NCBI RefSeq assembly: GCF_900185725.1
Contig: NZ_FYAU01000024.1
Coordinates: forward strand, 248,001-312,000
Length of the DNA: 64,000 nt
Direction: 5' to 3'
Origin: Stappia sp. TSB10P1A
Lineage (GTDB): Bacteria; Pseudomonadota; Alphaproteobacteria; Rhizobiales; Stappiaceae
The stretch's first letter is position 1. Each line of letters begins with the position of its first letter. Both the position numbers and the translations under genes were made by a program. The notes beneath the pieces are model-generated. The model had not been told where the DNA came from, did no database searches, and saw only the letters and a list, made by a program, of their open reading frames with translations. This document shows, in pieces, positions 11,040-20,202 of the stretch.

Positions 11040-11899
11040 CGCCGATCGCCATTCCTGTCGAGCCGCTCGATCTGCGCGGGATGCTCCAGATCGATGGACG
11101 GGCCACCCGACTGCCGCATCATCCCGCGCAAGCGAATAGCTGCCCCGCCAAGAGACGCAAGGTCAAGCCCGGCGGCGGCGAAGACAGCCTTGCGCTCCGC
11201 GCGGATCGTCGCGGTGAAATCGCGGCTCCAGCGGCCGCCGAAATTCAGGTAGATCATCGAACGGGTCTCCCCGACCGACGCCACGCGGCCGGACACCAAC
11301 GTATAGCGGCCGTTGCGCTCGGCCAACAGCACGTCCGGGTCATGCGCCGACCACACCCTTTCGTGCCGCCAGAGACCGACCTTGCGACGGCGTGCCGTCT
11401 GTTCCTCGCGCAGCAGGTATTCGAGACAGTCGCGCCCGGCAAGCCTGGGACCGACGATCGCCTGTCCGGCGCGCACCAGTTCGCGGGCGAGCCACCGCTC
11501 GCCGGGATCGAGCACCAGATGGCCGGAGCGGCGCTCCCACCGATCCGTCCCCTCGCCAAGCGCCACGAAGCGCAGCCGCGCGCCGGCCTGACCGGTGGCT
11601 GGAGCCTCATCCGTCACCATGACAAGCTCGGCCTGACGCAGCAGTTCACCACTGGCGCTGCGCCACACATGCGGCTCGCCGGGTTCGGCGCGCGCGTCCA
11701 GAATCTCGTCGCCCGCCGTGTTCCGGCAGGCGTCCGGAAGACCGTCCCGCCCCTCGGCGAAGGCAGGTCCCGCGGCAAACGCTCCGGCAAGGGTTCCAGC
11801 CAGCCCCAAGGCACAGGCAAGTCCAAGGGCAAAGGCAAGCCGGTCCGCGCCGCGCGGCGCGGATCCTGCCGCCATTGCAGTGTCACTGCGTATCGCCAT
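11036..11899 (-). CDS. Thermonuclease-like (SNase-fold) secreted protein
   Basis: A 287-residue protein with a signal peptide (hydrophobic 22-45, ending GPAFAEG). The middle contains the C-terminal half of a staphylococcal-nuclease-like fold: LVRAGQAIVG...CLEYLLREEQTAR...KVGLWRH. The classic arginine/glutamate catalytic set of true nucleases is not clearly complete, so activity is uncertain. A second beta-rich region follows (YTLVSGRVASVGE...YLNFGGRW). The start could be ATG 11899 or 11875. It is translationally coupled to the M48 peptidase gene. Confidence 0.75.
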   Translation of the reverse strand: MAIRSDTAMAAGSAPRGADRLAFALGLACALGLAGTLAGAFAAGPAFAEGRDGLPDACRNTAGDEILDARAEPGEPHVWRSASGELLRQAELVMVTDEAPATGQAGARLRFVALGEGTDRWERRSGHLVLDPGERWLARELVRAGQAIVGPRLAGRDCLEYLLREEQTARRRKVGLWRHERVWSAHDPDVLLAERNGRYTLVSGRVASVGETRSMIYLNFGGRWSRDFTATIRAERKAVFAAAGLDLASLGGAAIRLRGMMRQSGGPSIDLEHPAQIERLDRNGDRR

Positions 11900-12032
11900 C
11901 GCTGCGGGACACGTCCTTCCGATCCTCGTTCCCGTTCCCGGGATGCTGTCATCTTGCCGAAAATGGTGGCGGGAAGATGTCGCGGCCATGGCCGCGGACA
12001 ACCGGGGCACCGCCGGGTGCACGAGGTGGGGC

Positions 12033-12644
12033 TCAGCCGGCCGCATGGGTGTCCAGCGCATGGTCCAACGCCTGTTCCAGCCGATCGTTGCCCCAGAACA
12101 GCTCGCCATCCGCACAGGTGACGCTCGGCGCGCCGAAAATGCCGAGCCTCTTCGCCTCCTCGACGCTGCCGCGCAGCCGTGCCTTGACGTCGTCGCTGGC
12201 GGCACGCGCGAGGATCGCATCCGCCTCCGCCCCGGCATGGGCGGCCAGAGTGGCGAGCACCGTCTCATTGTCGATCCGCCAGCCTTCGCCGAATTGCGCC
12301 AGATAGACCGCCCGCGAGAACCGCGCCACCTGCTCCGGTGCCAGCGCCGTGGCAATGCGTGCGGCCTTGAGACCGTTCTGCGGAAACGGCTCGGGCCGGC
12401 GGAACGGGAGTCCCGCGGCAGAGCAGATCCGCTCCAAGTCGCGCCACATATAGGCCCCCTTCGCCGGCAGCAGGTTGAAGGGAGAGGTGGTCCAGCCGAC
12501 CTGCGCGAAGATCGGACCGAGCAGGAACGGTCGCCAGCGCAGCTCGACGCCGCGCCGTTCCGCCAGATCCTCGATCCGCATGGCGGCCGGATAGCTGTAG
12601 GTGGAGGCGAACTCGTACCAGAACTGGACGATCGGACGCGACAT
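12033..12644 (-). CDS. 2-hydroxychromene-2-carboxylate isomerase family (DsbA/GST-kappa fold)
   Basis: A 203-residue cytosolic protein with the thioredoxin-like DsbA fold of the HCCA isomerase family: VQFWYEFASTYSYPA at the N-terminus (an active Ser/Thr in place of a CxxC pair), the conserved LRWRPFLLGPIF, and GIFGAPSVTCADGELFWGNDRL near the C-terminus. In aromatic degradation such enzymes isomerise hydroxychromene carboxylate using glutathione; the many paralogues in alphaproteobacteria have other, unknown substrates. It is divergent from the PAP2 gene. Confidence 0.88.
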   Translation of the reverse strand: MSRPIVQFWYEFASTYSYPAAMRIEDLAERRGVELRWRPFLLGPIFAQVGWTTSPFNLLPAKGAYMWRDLERICSAAGLPFRRPEPFPQNGLKAARIATALAPEQVARFSRAVYLAQFGEGWRIDNETVLATLAAHAGAEADAILARAASDDVKARLRGSVEEAKRLGIFGAPSVTCADGELFWGNDRLEQALDHALDTHAAG

Positions 12645-12773
12645 GACGGCTTCCTTTCCTCGCGGCGGCTGCGACCGGCAGCCGCATCGGCACGGCGCCG
12701 CCCTTGGACAGGAGGAGCCAGATCGCTATAACCCCTCAACCGGACCCGCAAGACAACCGCTAATGCAGGCGCG

Positions 12774-13628
12774 ATGACCGACACCCCCCCCTCCACGGCC
12801 TCGCGCGGCTTCCGCTTCCCGGCGCGCCTTGCCGCCGGCGAAACGGGCGCCCTCGCCCTTGTCGTCTGCACCTGTCTCCTCATCGTCACCGGCCTTTTCC
12901 TTGCCTTCCCCGGCCTCGATATCGCCGCCTCCCGGCTCTTCCACCATCCCGACGCCGGCTTCATCCTGGCGCAGGACCCGTTCCTGCAGCGCCTGCGCGA
13001 GCTCGGCCCCTTCCTCGTCAAGCTGATCGCCGGCCTCTGTCTTGCCGTCCTCCTGTGGCCCTTCGTCGCCGGCCCGTTGCCCGAACGCCTGCCGCTGCGG
13101 GCGCCCGTCTTCCTGCTGTCAACCCTGGCGCTCGGCCCCGGCCTGCTGGTCAACGCCCTCCTCAAGGACAACTGGGGTCGGCCGCGCCCCAACGCGGTGG
13201 ACCTGTTCGGCGGGGACGCGCCCTATGTGAGCGTCTGGCGGATCAGCGACCATTGCGGCAGCAACTGCTCCTTCGTCTCTGGCGAGGCCTCCTCCAGCCT
13301 CTGGCTGATCACCCTTGCCATTCTCGCTCCCCCGGCCTGGCGCCGCACTGTCCTCGCCGTGATCCTGCCGCTGGTCCTTGTGCTGTCCGCCAACCGCGTC
13401 GCTTTCGGCGGCCACTTCCTGTCCGACACGCTGATTTCCTGGTGCCTGACCCTTCTGGTCATCCTCGGCGTTCGCCATCTGCTCTGGCGGCTGCCGGGCG
13501 CCGAAGCCCGCGCCCGGCGCTGGCGCGGCGGCTATGACCGGCTCTCGGCCACCGTCCGCCGCCGGGCCGCCGGCCTGCGCCGCCGTCTTGCCGCCTCGCT
13601 GCGTGCTTTCGCCGCAATGATGCGCTGA
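12774..13628 (+). CDS. PAP2 family membrane phosphatase
   Basis: A 284-residue inner-membrane protein with about six hydrophobic segments. The phosphatase motifs are KDNWGRPRP (motif 1), SGEAS (motif 2, normally PSGH) and NRVAFGGHFLSD (motif 3 with the catalytic His and Asp). Such proteins act on lipid phosphates at the periplasmic face, including lipid A phosphates and undecaprenyl diphosphate. The Glu in place of the motif 2 His is unusual against the textbook motif and may mark a lipid A phosphatase subgroup. The C-terminal 35 residues are very arginine-rich. Confidence 0.86.
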   Translation: MTDTPPSTASRGFRFPARLAAGETGALALVVCTCLLIVTGLFLAFPGLDIAASRLFHHPDAGFILAQDPFLQRLRELGPFLVKLIAGLCLAVLLWPFVAGPLPERLPLRAPVFLLSTLALGPGLLVNALLKDNWGRPRPNAVDLFGGDAPYVSVWRISDHCGSNCSFVSGEASSSLWLITLAILAPPAWRRTVLAVILPLVLVLSANRVAFGGHFLSDTLISWCLTLLVILGVRHLLWRLPGAEARARRWRGGYDRLSATVRRRAAGLRRRLAASLRAFAAMMR

Positions 13629-13730
13629 AGCTGCCCGGGAAAGACCGATACCGTGCCTGCCCATCGCCGTGCCGCGTTTGCAACATCTTGCTGCCGCGAA
13701 GATCTGCCATGCGGGGTGAACCAGCGCAGC

Positions 13731-13758
13731 GGCCACCGGCCACCGGCCACCGGCCACC
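13731..13758. repeat. Four tandem copies of GGCCACC
   Basis: A 7-base unit, GGCCACC, is repeated four times without change in the 203-bp gap between the PAP2 and YdcF genes. It is a slippage-prone microrepeat lying outside any coding frame. No function is evident. Confidence 0.9.
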
Positions 13759-13831
13759 TTTGCCCCGTCCGACCGTACCGCGCGGGGGTGGAAAAACCGG
13801 CCGGCTTGCGCCTTAGTTAGCCGAGAGACGC

Positions 13832-14611
13832 ATGCAGGCGATTCGCCCTCTTGCATCCGCCGACCGGGCGGATATCAGACCGCGTGAAAGGAAGGCCGAG
13901 GGGCAGGCTCAGCCGATGAGTTCGCAGGACGACCAGCAGACCACGGCCGGTGGGACGGCCGGTGGGACGGCCGGGGCGACGCCGCCGGCAGACGGGCGAG
14001 CCCGCTCGCGCGGCCGACGGTTGCTGCGCATCCTGGCAAGCGGCCTTCTCGTTGCCGGCCTGGGCTTCTATGCGGGCTCCTTCCTGCGCTTCGCCGCCAC
14101 CGTCGCCGGCTATGACAGCAACGACGCGGCCCGCGCCGACGCCATCGTCGTCCTTACCGGCGGCAGCGAGCGCGTCAAGCATGCACTGGCCCTGCTGCAG
14201 GCCGGCAATGCCGAGCGCCTGCTGATTTCCGGCGTCCATCCCGAAACCACGCCGCAGCAGATCGTCATCTCCACCGCCAGCGACCTGTCGCTGTTCTCCT
14301 GTTGCGTCGACCTCGACAGGAACGCCAACAACACCCTGGAAAACGCTTCCGAGACGGCGAAATGGGCTCGCGAGAACGGCTTTGCCCGTCTTCTCGTCGT
14401 TACCAGCGCCTATCACATGCCGCGCGCCCTGCTCGAGCTCCGCTCGACCATGAGCGACTTCGACCTCGTGCCCGTGCCGGTGCAGACAGCCGATCTCGCC
14501 CCCGAGCGCTGGCATGAAGAGCCGCGCACGGCGCTGCTGCTGGCGCGCGAGCACCTGAAATATCTGCTTGCCTGGCTGCGGATCGCGGTTATGGAAACGT
14601 CGGCGCCGTAA
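13832..14611 (+). CDS. YdcF family membrane-anchored protein (DUF218)
   Basis: A 259-residue protein with one N-terminal membrane anchor (about residues 66-84) and a periplasmic DUF218 domain: DAIVVLTGGSERV, ALLISG-like turn, NTLENASETAKW and VVTSAYHMPRAL. In this family the domain is linked to cell-envelope and polysaccharide metabolism. ATG 13916 is an alternative start and would remove a poorly conserved leader. The Gly/Thr-rich stretch after it is encoded by a 12-bp direct duplication. An acyltransferase gene follows on the same strand. Confidence 0.85.
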   Translation: MQAIRPLASADRADIRPRERKAEGQAQPMSSQDDQQTTAGGTAGGTAGATPPADGRARSRGRRLLRILASGLLVAGLGFYAGSFLRFAATVAGYDSNDAARADAIVVLTGGSERVKHALALLQAGNAERLLISGVHPETTPQQIVISTASDLSLFSCCVDLDRNANNTLENASETAKWARENGFARLLVVTSAYHMPRALLELRSTMSDFDLVPVPVQTADLAPERWHEEPRTALLLAREHLKYLLAWLRIAVMETSAP

Positions 14612-14715
14612 CGGTGCCGTCCATGCGGCTTGCGTCGGAGGCAAGTCGCACGGGATCCTGGCGGGCGCCGCTTGCGGCGCGTCCGGTAGTTCCACACCGC
14701 AACCGGTTGAGATCG

Positions 14716-15498
14716 ATGCTGCTTCTTCGCTCGCTGCTGTTTCAGGCGCTATTCTACATCAGCACCCTGGTCCTGATGATCGCCGGCCTGCCGGTCTTCC
14801 TGATGCCGCGGCGGCGCGGCTGGCCGCTGGTGCCATTCTGGGCCAGGGTCGAGCTGTTCCTGCTGAAATGGATCGTCGGCATGAAGGTCGAGTTCCGCGG
14901 GCTGGAGAACATTCCGCGGGGCGGCTGCATCGTCGCCGCCAAGCATCAGTCGGCCTGGGAGACCTTCGCGCTTCTGCCGCTCTTCTCCTCGCCAACCTAT
15001 GTGCTGAAGCGGGAGCTGCGTTACATTCCGATCTTCGGCTGGTACACGGCGAAATTCCGCCAGATCCCGGTCGACCGGGGCAAGCGCGCCCTGGCGCTAG
15101 CCGCCATGACCCAGCGGGCCCGCGAGGCGGTGGCCGAAGGCCGGCAGATCCTGATCTTTCCGGAAGGCACCCGGCGAGGAGCCGGCGAGGAGCCGCGCTA
15201 CAAGCACGGCGTCGCCCATCTCTATCGGTCGCTGGAGGCGCCGGTCCTGCCCGTGGCGCTGAATTCCGGCCTGTTCTGGCCGCGCCGCGGCTGGCGACTC
15301 TATCCCGGCACCGTGCTTGTCGAGTTCCTGCCGCCGATCGCACCCGGCCTCGACATCGAGACGTTCCACACACATATGGTCGAGACGATCGAAGACACCT
15401 CCGACCGGCTGATCGACGAGACGGCGAGGACGTCGCCCGCCCTGCCGACCCTGCACCGGGTTCGGGAGCGCCGCGCTGCGCGCGGTCTGCCAGTTTGA
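14716..15498 (+). CDS. plsC: 1-acyl-sn-glycerol-3-phosphate acyltransferase
   Basis: Acylates lysophosphatidic acid to phosphatidic acid at the inner membrane. The 260-residue protein begins with a hydrophobic anchor, then shows the acyltransferase block KHQSAWETF (His-x4-Glu variant of HX4D), the glycerol-phosphate motif FPEGTR, and the VLPVALNSGLFW block. ATG 14716 (MLLLRSLL) is preferred to an upstream in-frame ATG at 14614 because the extension has no family character. It follows ydcF-like on the same strand, an order I know from other Rhizobiales. Confidence 0.92.
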   Translation: MLLLRSLLFQALFYISTLVLMIAGLPVFLMPRRRGWPLVPFWARVELFLLKWIVGMKVEFRGLENIPRGGCIVAAKHQSAWETFALLPLFSSPTYVLKRELRYIPIFGWYTAKFRQIPVDRGKRALALAAMTQRAREAVAEGRQILIFPEGTRRGAGEEPRYKHGVAHLYRSLEAPVLPVALNSGLFWPRRGWRLYPGTVLVEFLPPIAPGLDIETFHTHMVETIEDTSDRLIDETARTSPALPTLHRVRERRAARGLPV

Positions 15499-15555
15499 TT
15501 GAGAACGGCGTGATTGAAAACGGTGTGATTGAAGGCGATGTGATCAAAAACCGAT
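15496..15555. repeat. Four degenerate 15-bp tandem repeats starting at the plsC stop codon
   Basis: Units at 15496, 15511, 15526 and 15541 follow the pattern TGATTGAAAACGGTG with one to several differences each, the fourth being the most diverged. Because the period is a multiple of three, each unit places a TGA in frame with plsC, giving the gene four stop codons in tandem. The repeat lies in the short convergent gap before a membrane protein gene. Confidence 0.85.
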
Positions 15556-15562
15556 TGCGGCG

Positions 15563-16018
15563 TCAGTCCTCGCGCGTGTCCCGCGCCGAGATCCGCCAGC
15601 ATCCCGATTGGCGCCCGGCGACCACCCAATAGACGAAGCCCGCCAGGAAGCCCGTCGCCGCTGCGACGATCGTGCCGGGCCGGACATCCGCCTGCAAGTG
15701 GGCCGGGCCCTCGCCGGACCACCACAGGACGGTCGCGATGGCGCCGCCAGCCGCCAGATGAAAGACCACTCCGCGCAGCCGCAACGCCTCCGCCAGCACC
15801 ACGGCGGCCAGCGCCGGGGCGAAGGCCAGTCCACCGATGAGGCTGGCCCCAACCAGAGACCAGCCGAAGCTAAGGCCGATCACCACCGGATCGCCGGCGG
15901 GATCCTGCAGCCCGCGCAACAGGCCGAACGCGACGAAGGCGGCGGCGGCCACGAAGGCCAGAACCAGCCCCACGACGATCCGGATGCACTGGGCAAGAAG
16001 CTTGCCGCCGTCGATCAT
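15563..16018 (-). CDS. Four-helix membrane protein of unknown function
   Basis: A 151-residue protein with four hydrophobic segments (about 12-33, 45-75, 85-103, 120-138) and a charged C-terminus. I do not recognise the family with confidence; small proteins of this size and place, next to rlmN, are common in Rhizobiales. Start ATG 16018 (GTG at 16021 also possible) lies three bases after the rlmN stop, so the two genes are probably one transcript. Confidence 0.7.
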   Translation of the reverse strand: MIDGGKLLAQCIRIVVGLVLAFVAAAAFVAFGLLRGLQDPAGDPVVIGLSFGWSLVGASLIGGLAFAPALAAVVLAEALRLRGVVFHLAAGGAIATVLWWSGEGPAHLQADVRPGTIVAAATGFLAGFVYWVVAGRQSGCWRISARDTRED

Positions 16019-16021
16019 CAC

Positions 16022-17254
16022 CTAGCTCGCAGCGGTTTCGGCAGCGGCCCGGTCGCGGGCGCGCATGCGCTCGGATTCCGACTTGAGCTGGCCGCAGGCG
16101 GCGAAGATGTCGCGGCCGCGCGGCGTGCGGATCGGCGAGGCATAGCCCGCCCGGTTGACCACCTCGGCAAAGGCCTCGATCTGCTCCCAGTCGGAGCATT
16201 CGTAGGGCGAGCCCGGCCAGGGATTGAACGGGATCAGGTTGATCTTCGCCGGAATGCCCTTGAGCAGGCGCACCAGTTCGCGCGCGTCGGCGAGACTGTC
16301 GTTGACGTCCTTCAGCATCACGTATTCGAAGGTGATGCGGCGGGCATTGTTCAGCCCCGGATAGGCCCGGCAGGCATCGAGCAGCTCGGCGATGTTCCAC
16401 TTCTTGTTGATCGGCACCAGTTCGTCGCGCAAGTCGTCGCGCACCGCATGCAGCGAGATCGCCAGCATGCAGCCGATCTCGGCGCCCGTGCGCTCGATCA
16501 TCGGCACCACGCCCGAGGTCGACAGGGTGATTCGCCGCTTCGACAGCGACAGCCCCTCCCCGTCCGAAGCGATCAGCAGCGCCTTCTTGACATTGTCGAA
16601 ATTGTAGAGCGGCTCGCCCATGCCCATCATCACGATGTTGGTGACGAGCCGGCCCTCGCTCGGCACCGCCGCCCCGGCAGGCGTCTCGCCCTTGGGGAAG
16701 TCGCCGAGACGGTCGCGAGCGACCAGGATCTGCGCGAGGATCTCCTCCGCCGTCAGGTTGCGCACCAGCCGCTGGGTGCCGGTGTGGCAGAAGGTGCAGG
16801 TGAGCGTGCAGCCGACCTGCGAGGAGACGCAGAGCGTGCCGCGTCCCTCCTCGGGAATGTAAACGGTCTCGATCTCGACCGGCCGCCCGGCCCCGCGCGG
16901 GGGAAAGCGGAACAGCCACTTGCGGGTGCCGTCACTGGAAATCTGCTCCGACACCATTTCGGGGCGACGGATGCTGAAGGCTTCGGCAAGCTGTGCGCGC
17001 AGGTCCTTGGCGATATTGGTCATCTCGGCGAAGTCGGACGCGCCGCGTACATAGAGCCAGTGCCAGAGCTGGGCAACGCGCATGCGCAACTGCCGCTGTG
17101 GCACGCCGATGCCGGCCAGCGCCTCGGCCAGTTCCTCCCGGTCGAGACCGACCAGAACCGGCTTGTCCTCGCCCGCCGGCGCCGCAGGTCGCGCTTGCGG
17201 TGCCGGAGCGGCCATCAGGCTGCTGGTTGCGGAGTCGTGCTGCATCAGGCTCAT
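16022..17254 (-). CDS. rlmN: 23S rRNA/tRNA adenine-C2 methyltransferase (radical SAM)
   Basis: Methylates C2 of A2503 in 23S rRNA and A37 of some tRNAs. The 410-residue protein has the radical-SAM cluster motif C-x3-C-x2-C at Cys149, Cys153 and Cys156 ([12 protein letters not shown]), the SAM-binding GMGEPLYNF, and near the C-terminus the methyl-carrying cysteine in the FAACGQL segment. The N-terminal 30 residues are Ala/Pro-rich. ATG 17254 is chosen; the open frame upstream has no family sequence. Confidence 0.95.
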   Translation of the reverse strand: MSLMQHDSATSSLMAAPAPQARPAAPAGEDKPVLVGLDREELAEALAGIGVPQRQLRMRVAQLWHWLYVRGASDFAEMTNIAKDLRAQLAEAFSIRRPEMVSEQISSDGTRKWLFRFPPRGAGRPVEIETVYIPEEGRGTLCVSSQVGCTLTCTFCHTGTQRLVRNLTAEEILAQILVARDRLGDFPKGETPAGAAVPSEGRLVTNIVMMGMGEPLYNFDNVKKALLIASDGEGLSLSKRRITLSTSGVVPMIERTGAEIGCMLAISLHAVRDDLRDELVPINKKWNIAELLDACRAYPGLNNARRITFEYVMLKDVNDSLADARELVRLLKGIPAKINLIPFNPWPGSPYECSDWEQIEAFAEVVNRAGYASPIRTPRGRDIFAACGQLKSESERMRARDRAAAETAAS

Positions 17255-17584
17255 GTCGTCGGTCCGTGAGACAGGGGCGCCGCGGCCTTGCGGGGCACAG
17301 TTCAAACCGCCGCCCGGCGCAAATTCCCAAAGGGCAAACCCCGAAAGAACGAATCCCGAAAGGGAAACGCCGAAAAGGCGGCGCCAATGCGGCCACCGCC
17401 CGAAAAGCCCGAACCGTCCCGCGCCTTGTCGGGGCGGGACGGTTCGGATCACGGCATCTTATACAGCAAGCCGGGCCGTTTGTGAGCCCCAAAGCACATG
17501 CGCCCCGCGCGAAGCCGCTCCGCTTCGCAGCGCAGGCTCGGCGGGAGCAGATCCCGGGGTGCGATCAGCGCGTGGCGGCGGGCC
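17255..17584. other. Intergenic region between IalB-type gene and rlmN
   Basis: 330 bases between two leftward genes. It contains the strong hairpin at 17409-17447 and, closer to rlmN, a purine-rich stretch with the repeated word CGAAA(G/A) (about 17330-17410). I see no gene in it. It should hold the rlmN promoter, which I could not place. Confidence 0.6.
17409..17447 (-). terminator. Intrinsic terminator after the IalB-type gene
   Basis: A perfect 14-bp stem (17409-17422 with 17434-17447, sequence CCGAACCGTCCCGC and its complement) with an 11-base loop. On the minus strand it is followed by GGCTTTTCGG. It lies about 140 bases downstream of the 17585-18091 gene. Confidence 0.7.
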
Positions 17585-18091
17585 TTATTGGCAGGCCCGA
17601 TCCGCCGCCGTGATCGCCGCCGTCACGCCGGACAGCGAAAAGTCGTAGGTGGTCTGCGTGCCGCGCGCCGAAACGCCGGTAACGACCATGCCACGACCGG
17701 CCTTCATCGCGGCGACGAGCTGACGCTCCTCGGTCGCATTGGCCATCCAGGCGCCGTCGTTCTTGGTGAACATCGTGAACTTCTGGCCGTCCACGTCGAC
17801 GGACACCGACGACTGCTCCTTGAAGGCATAGCCGACGATCACGCTGGGTTCGTTGTTGACGTTCTCGCCGGGCCGGTTCGACACGAAGAAGAACACGTCT
17901 CCGTGATTGCGATCGCTCGGCGAGAGCTTGGTCGGCTTGGACAAGGCATAGCAAACCTTGCCCTTGGAACCGCCATAGGAATAGGCGTCCCAGTTATTGT
18001 GCTGACTGACAAGGGTCGGCGTCTGGGCGTGCGCCGACACACCCGTAAGGACGAGTGCCAGAAGAGCCGGGAAGAGCGTTCTTGCTTGCAT
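17585..18091 (-). CDS. Invasion-associated locus B (IalB) family exported protein
   Basis: A 168-residue protein with a signal peptide ending SAHAQ. The mature part has the IalB-family features: W-AYSY start, a VCYALSKPTKLSP segment, RGDVFFFVSNRP-like strand (here HGDVFFFVSNRP), and a C-terminal ARGTQTTYDFSLSGV block ending in a paired cysteine (CYAL...ACQ). The family is periplasmic, was named in Bartonella, and is widespread in Rhizobiales without a settled function. GGAG lies just before the start; two ATGs in a row make the exact start uncertain by one codon. Confidence 0.85.
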   Translation of the reverse strand: MQARTLFPALLALVLTGVSAHAQTPTLVSQHNNWDAYSYGGSKGKVCYALSKPTKLSPSDRNHGDVFFFVSNRPGENVNNEPSVIVGYAFKEQSSVSVDVDGQKFTMFTKNDGAWMANATEERQLVAAMKAGRGMVVTGVSARGTQTTYDFSLSGVTAAITAADRACQ

Positions 18092-18478
18092 CATCTCCTA
18101 AACCGCTACTGCTAACCATCCGGAATGGATCGAATTTGCTGAGCAATCGTCACCTTGTCTTAAGGTTATCGCCCAGCAGGTTACGAAAGGGTTGATATTC
18201 TCGAAAAGCCGTCAGACGGCTTCGCAAACCCGCTACGATCGCTGGATGGCGCACGCTGCCGGTACAAATCGGGCAAGAGTGTGACACTTTTGCCAAGCTG
18301 TCTTTACCCCTTCCGGGGATTGACGAAACCGCCCGGCCCGGTCTGATGTTGCAGGAGCGCGTCGCAGCGGCACGCGCACGTCGACGGGACGCGCGACATG
18401 GGCTATTTGGACAGTTGCCGACGTCGCCTGCCGGGGGCCTCCCCGAACCGCCTCGCAGTTTCGAACGAAGAAGGACAC
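18092..18478. other. Divergent intergenic region IalB-type gene / ECF sigma factor
   Basis: 387 bases holding the promoters of two divergent genes. Visible items are a compact hairpin at 18204-18221 (AAGCCGTC A GACGGCTT) that on the minus strand runs into TTTT, as in an intrinsic terminator, and an AT-richer stretch around 18120-18200. No convincing gene is present; the terminator-like hairpin has no known gene upstream of it on its own strand. Confidence 0.5.
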
Positions 18479-18541
18479 ATGGACCAGACCGACCCGACAC
18501 ACCGGATGCGCATCCCTTCGATGCGGACGGGAGCTGCGTGA
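18479..18541 (+). CDS. Possible 20-codon leader peptide coupled to the sigma factor
   Basis: ATG 18479 is preceded by AAGGA at a good distance (18471-18475) and opens a 20-codon frame starting MDQTDPTHRMRIPSM. Its TGA (18539-18541) overlaps the GTG start of the sigma factor gene by the sequence GTGA. This suggests translational coupling. It may simply be a chance frame; no conserved leader family is recognised. Confidence 0.4.
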   Translation: MDQTDPTHRMRIPSMRTGAA

Positions 18542-19110
18542 TCGTGGCCGTTGAGGACCGGTTCTCGCTTCTGATCCTGCAGGTGGCCCGAGATCGCGAC
18601 CGGACTGCCTTCGCGTCGCTGTTCGACCATTTCGCCCCGCGCATCAAGTCCTATCTGATGCGGCTCGGCTCCGATGCCGCGACTGCCGAGGAGCTGACCC
18701 AGGAGGTGATGATCACCCTCTGGCGCAAGGCGGGACTTTTTGACGCAAGCCGGGCCACCGCCGCGACCTGGCTGTTTCGCATCGCCCGCAATCGGCGCAT
18801 CGATTCCCTGCGACGCGACCGCTCCGCCCTCATCGATGCCGAAGACCCGACCCTGCGCCCCCCCGCGCCGGAAGACCAGGACGAGGAACTCGATGCCCGT
18901 CAGCGCGAGGATCGGGTCCGCGAGGCCATGCAGGCGCTGCCGCAGGAGCAGGCCGACCTGATCCGCCGTGCCTTCTTCTCCGGCCTGTCGCACAGCCAGA
19001 TCGCCGAGGAAACCGGTCTGCCGCTCGGCACGGTGAAATCGCGCATCCGCCTTGCCTTCTCCCGTCTGCGGCGCATCCTGGAAGCCGACGAGGCGGTCGA
19101 CACCGACTGA
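18538..19110 (+). CDS. ECF-type RNA polymerase sigma factor
   Basis: A 190-residue sigma-70 family protein of the extracytoplasmic-function class. Region 2 is seen as AFASLFDHFAPRIKSYLMRLG...AEELTQEVMITLWRKA and region 4 as the helix-turn-helix SGLSHSQIAEETGLPLGTVKSRIRLAFSRLR. The GTG start at 18538 has GGGAG just before it and gives normal family length; a longer frame from 18346 has no sigma-like sequence. No anti-sigma gene is adjacent downstream: parB converges from the other side 142 bases away. Regulation may therefore be through the leader frame or an unlinked anti-sigma factor. Confidence 0.9.
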   Translation: MIVAVEDRFSLLILQVARDRDRTAFASLFDHFAPRIKSYLMRLGSDAATAEELTQEVMITLWRKAGLFDASRATAATWLFRIARNRRIDSLRRDRSALIDAEDPTLRPPAPEDQDEELDARQREDRVREAMQALPQEQADLIRRAFFSGLSHSQIAEETGLPLGTVKSRIRLAFSRLRRILEADEAVDTD

Positions 19111-19178
19111 CGCAAGACCTCCACCGGAGGTGGAACAATCTCCATTATGATTTGAAAATCAATGAGTTAAATGCAAGA

Positions 19179-19227
19179 CCCGCTGACGTTCGGGGCGCCG
19201 CCAGGCTTCGCTTCGCAGGTCAGCGGG
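19179..19227 (-). terminator. Possible terminator after parB
   Basis: A 9-bp stem, CCCGCTGAC (19179-19187) with its complement (19219-19227), encloses a 31-base loop that can fold further (GCGAAGCGAAGC). On the minus strand it is followed by TCTTGCATTT. It lies 26 bases past the parB stop. The long loop makes this a moderate candidate. Confidence 0.35.
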
Positions 19228-19252
19228 ATCGGACCGCAGCCGAATCGATCGT

Positions 19253-20149
<897 letters not shown>

Positions 20150-20202
20150 CGTCACTGCCTGTTCTTGTTGTCGGCCGCGCGCACCGTTGCGCATCCGAAT
20201 CG

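Noticed and set aside
9477-11252. 591-codon rightward open frame opposite the M48 peptidase
   Set aside because: No recognisable sequence; the opposite strand has HEMAH and a lipoprotein signal.
13731-13758. GGCCACC tandem repeat as a CRISPR-like or iteron array
   Set aside because: Units are seven bases with no spacers and no associated genes; simple slippage explains it.
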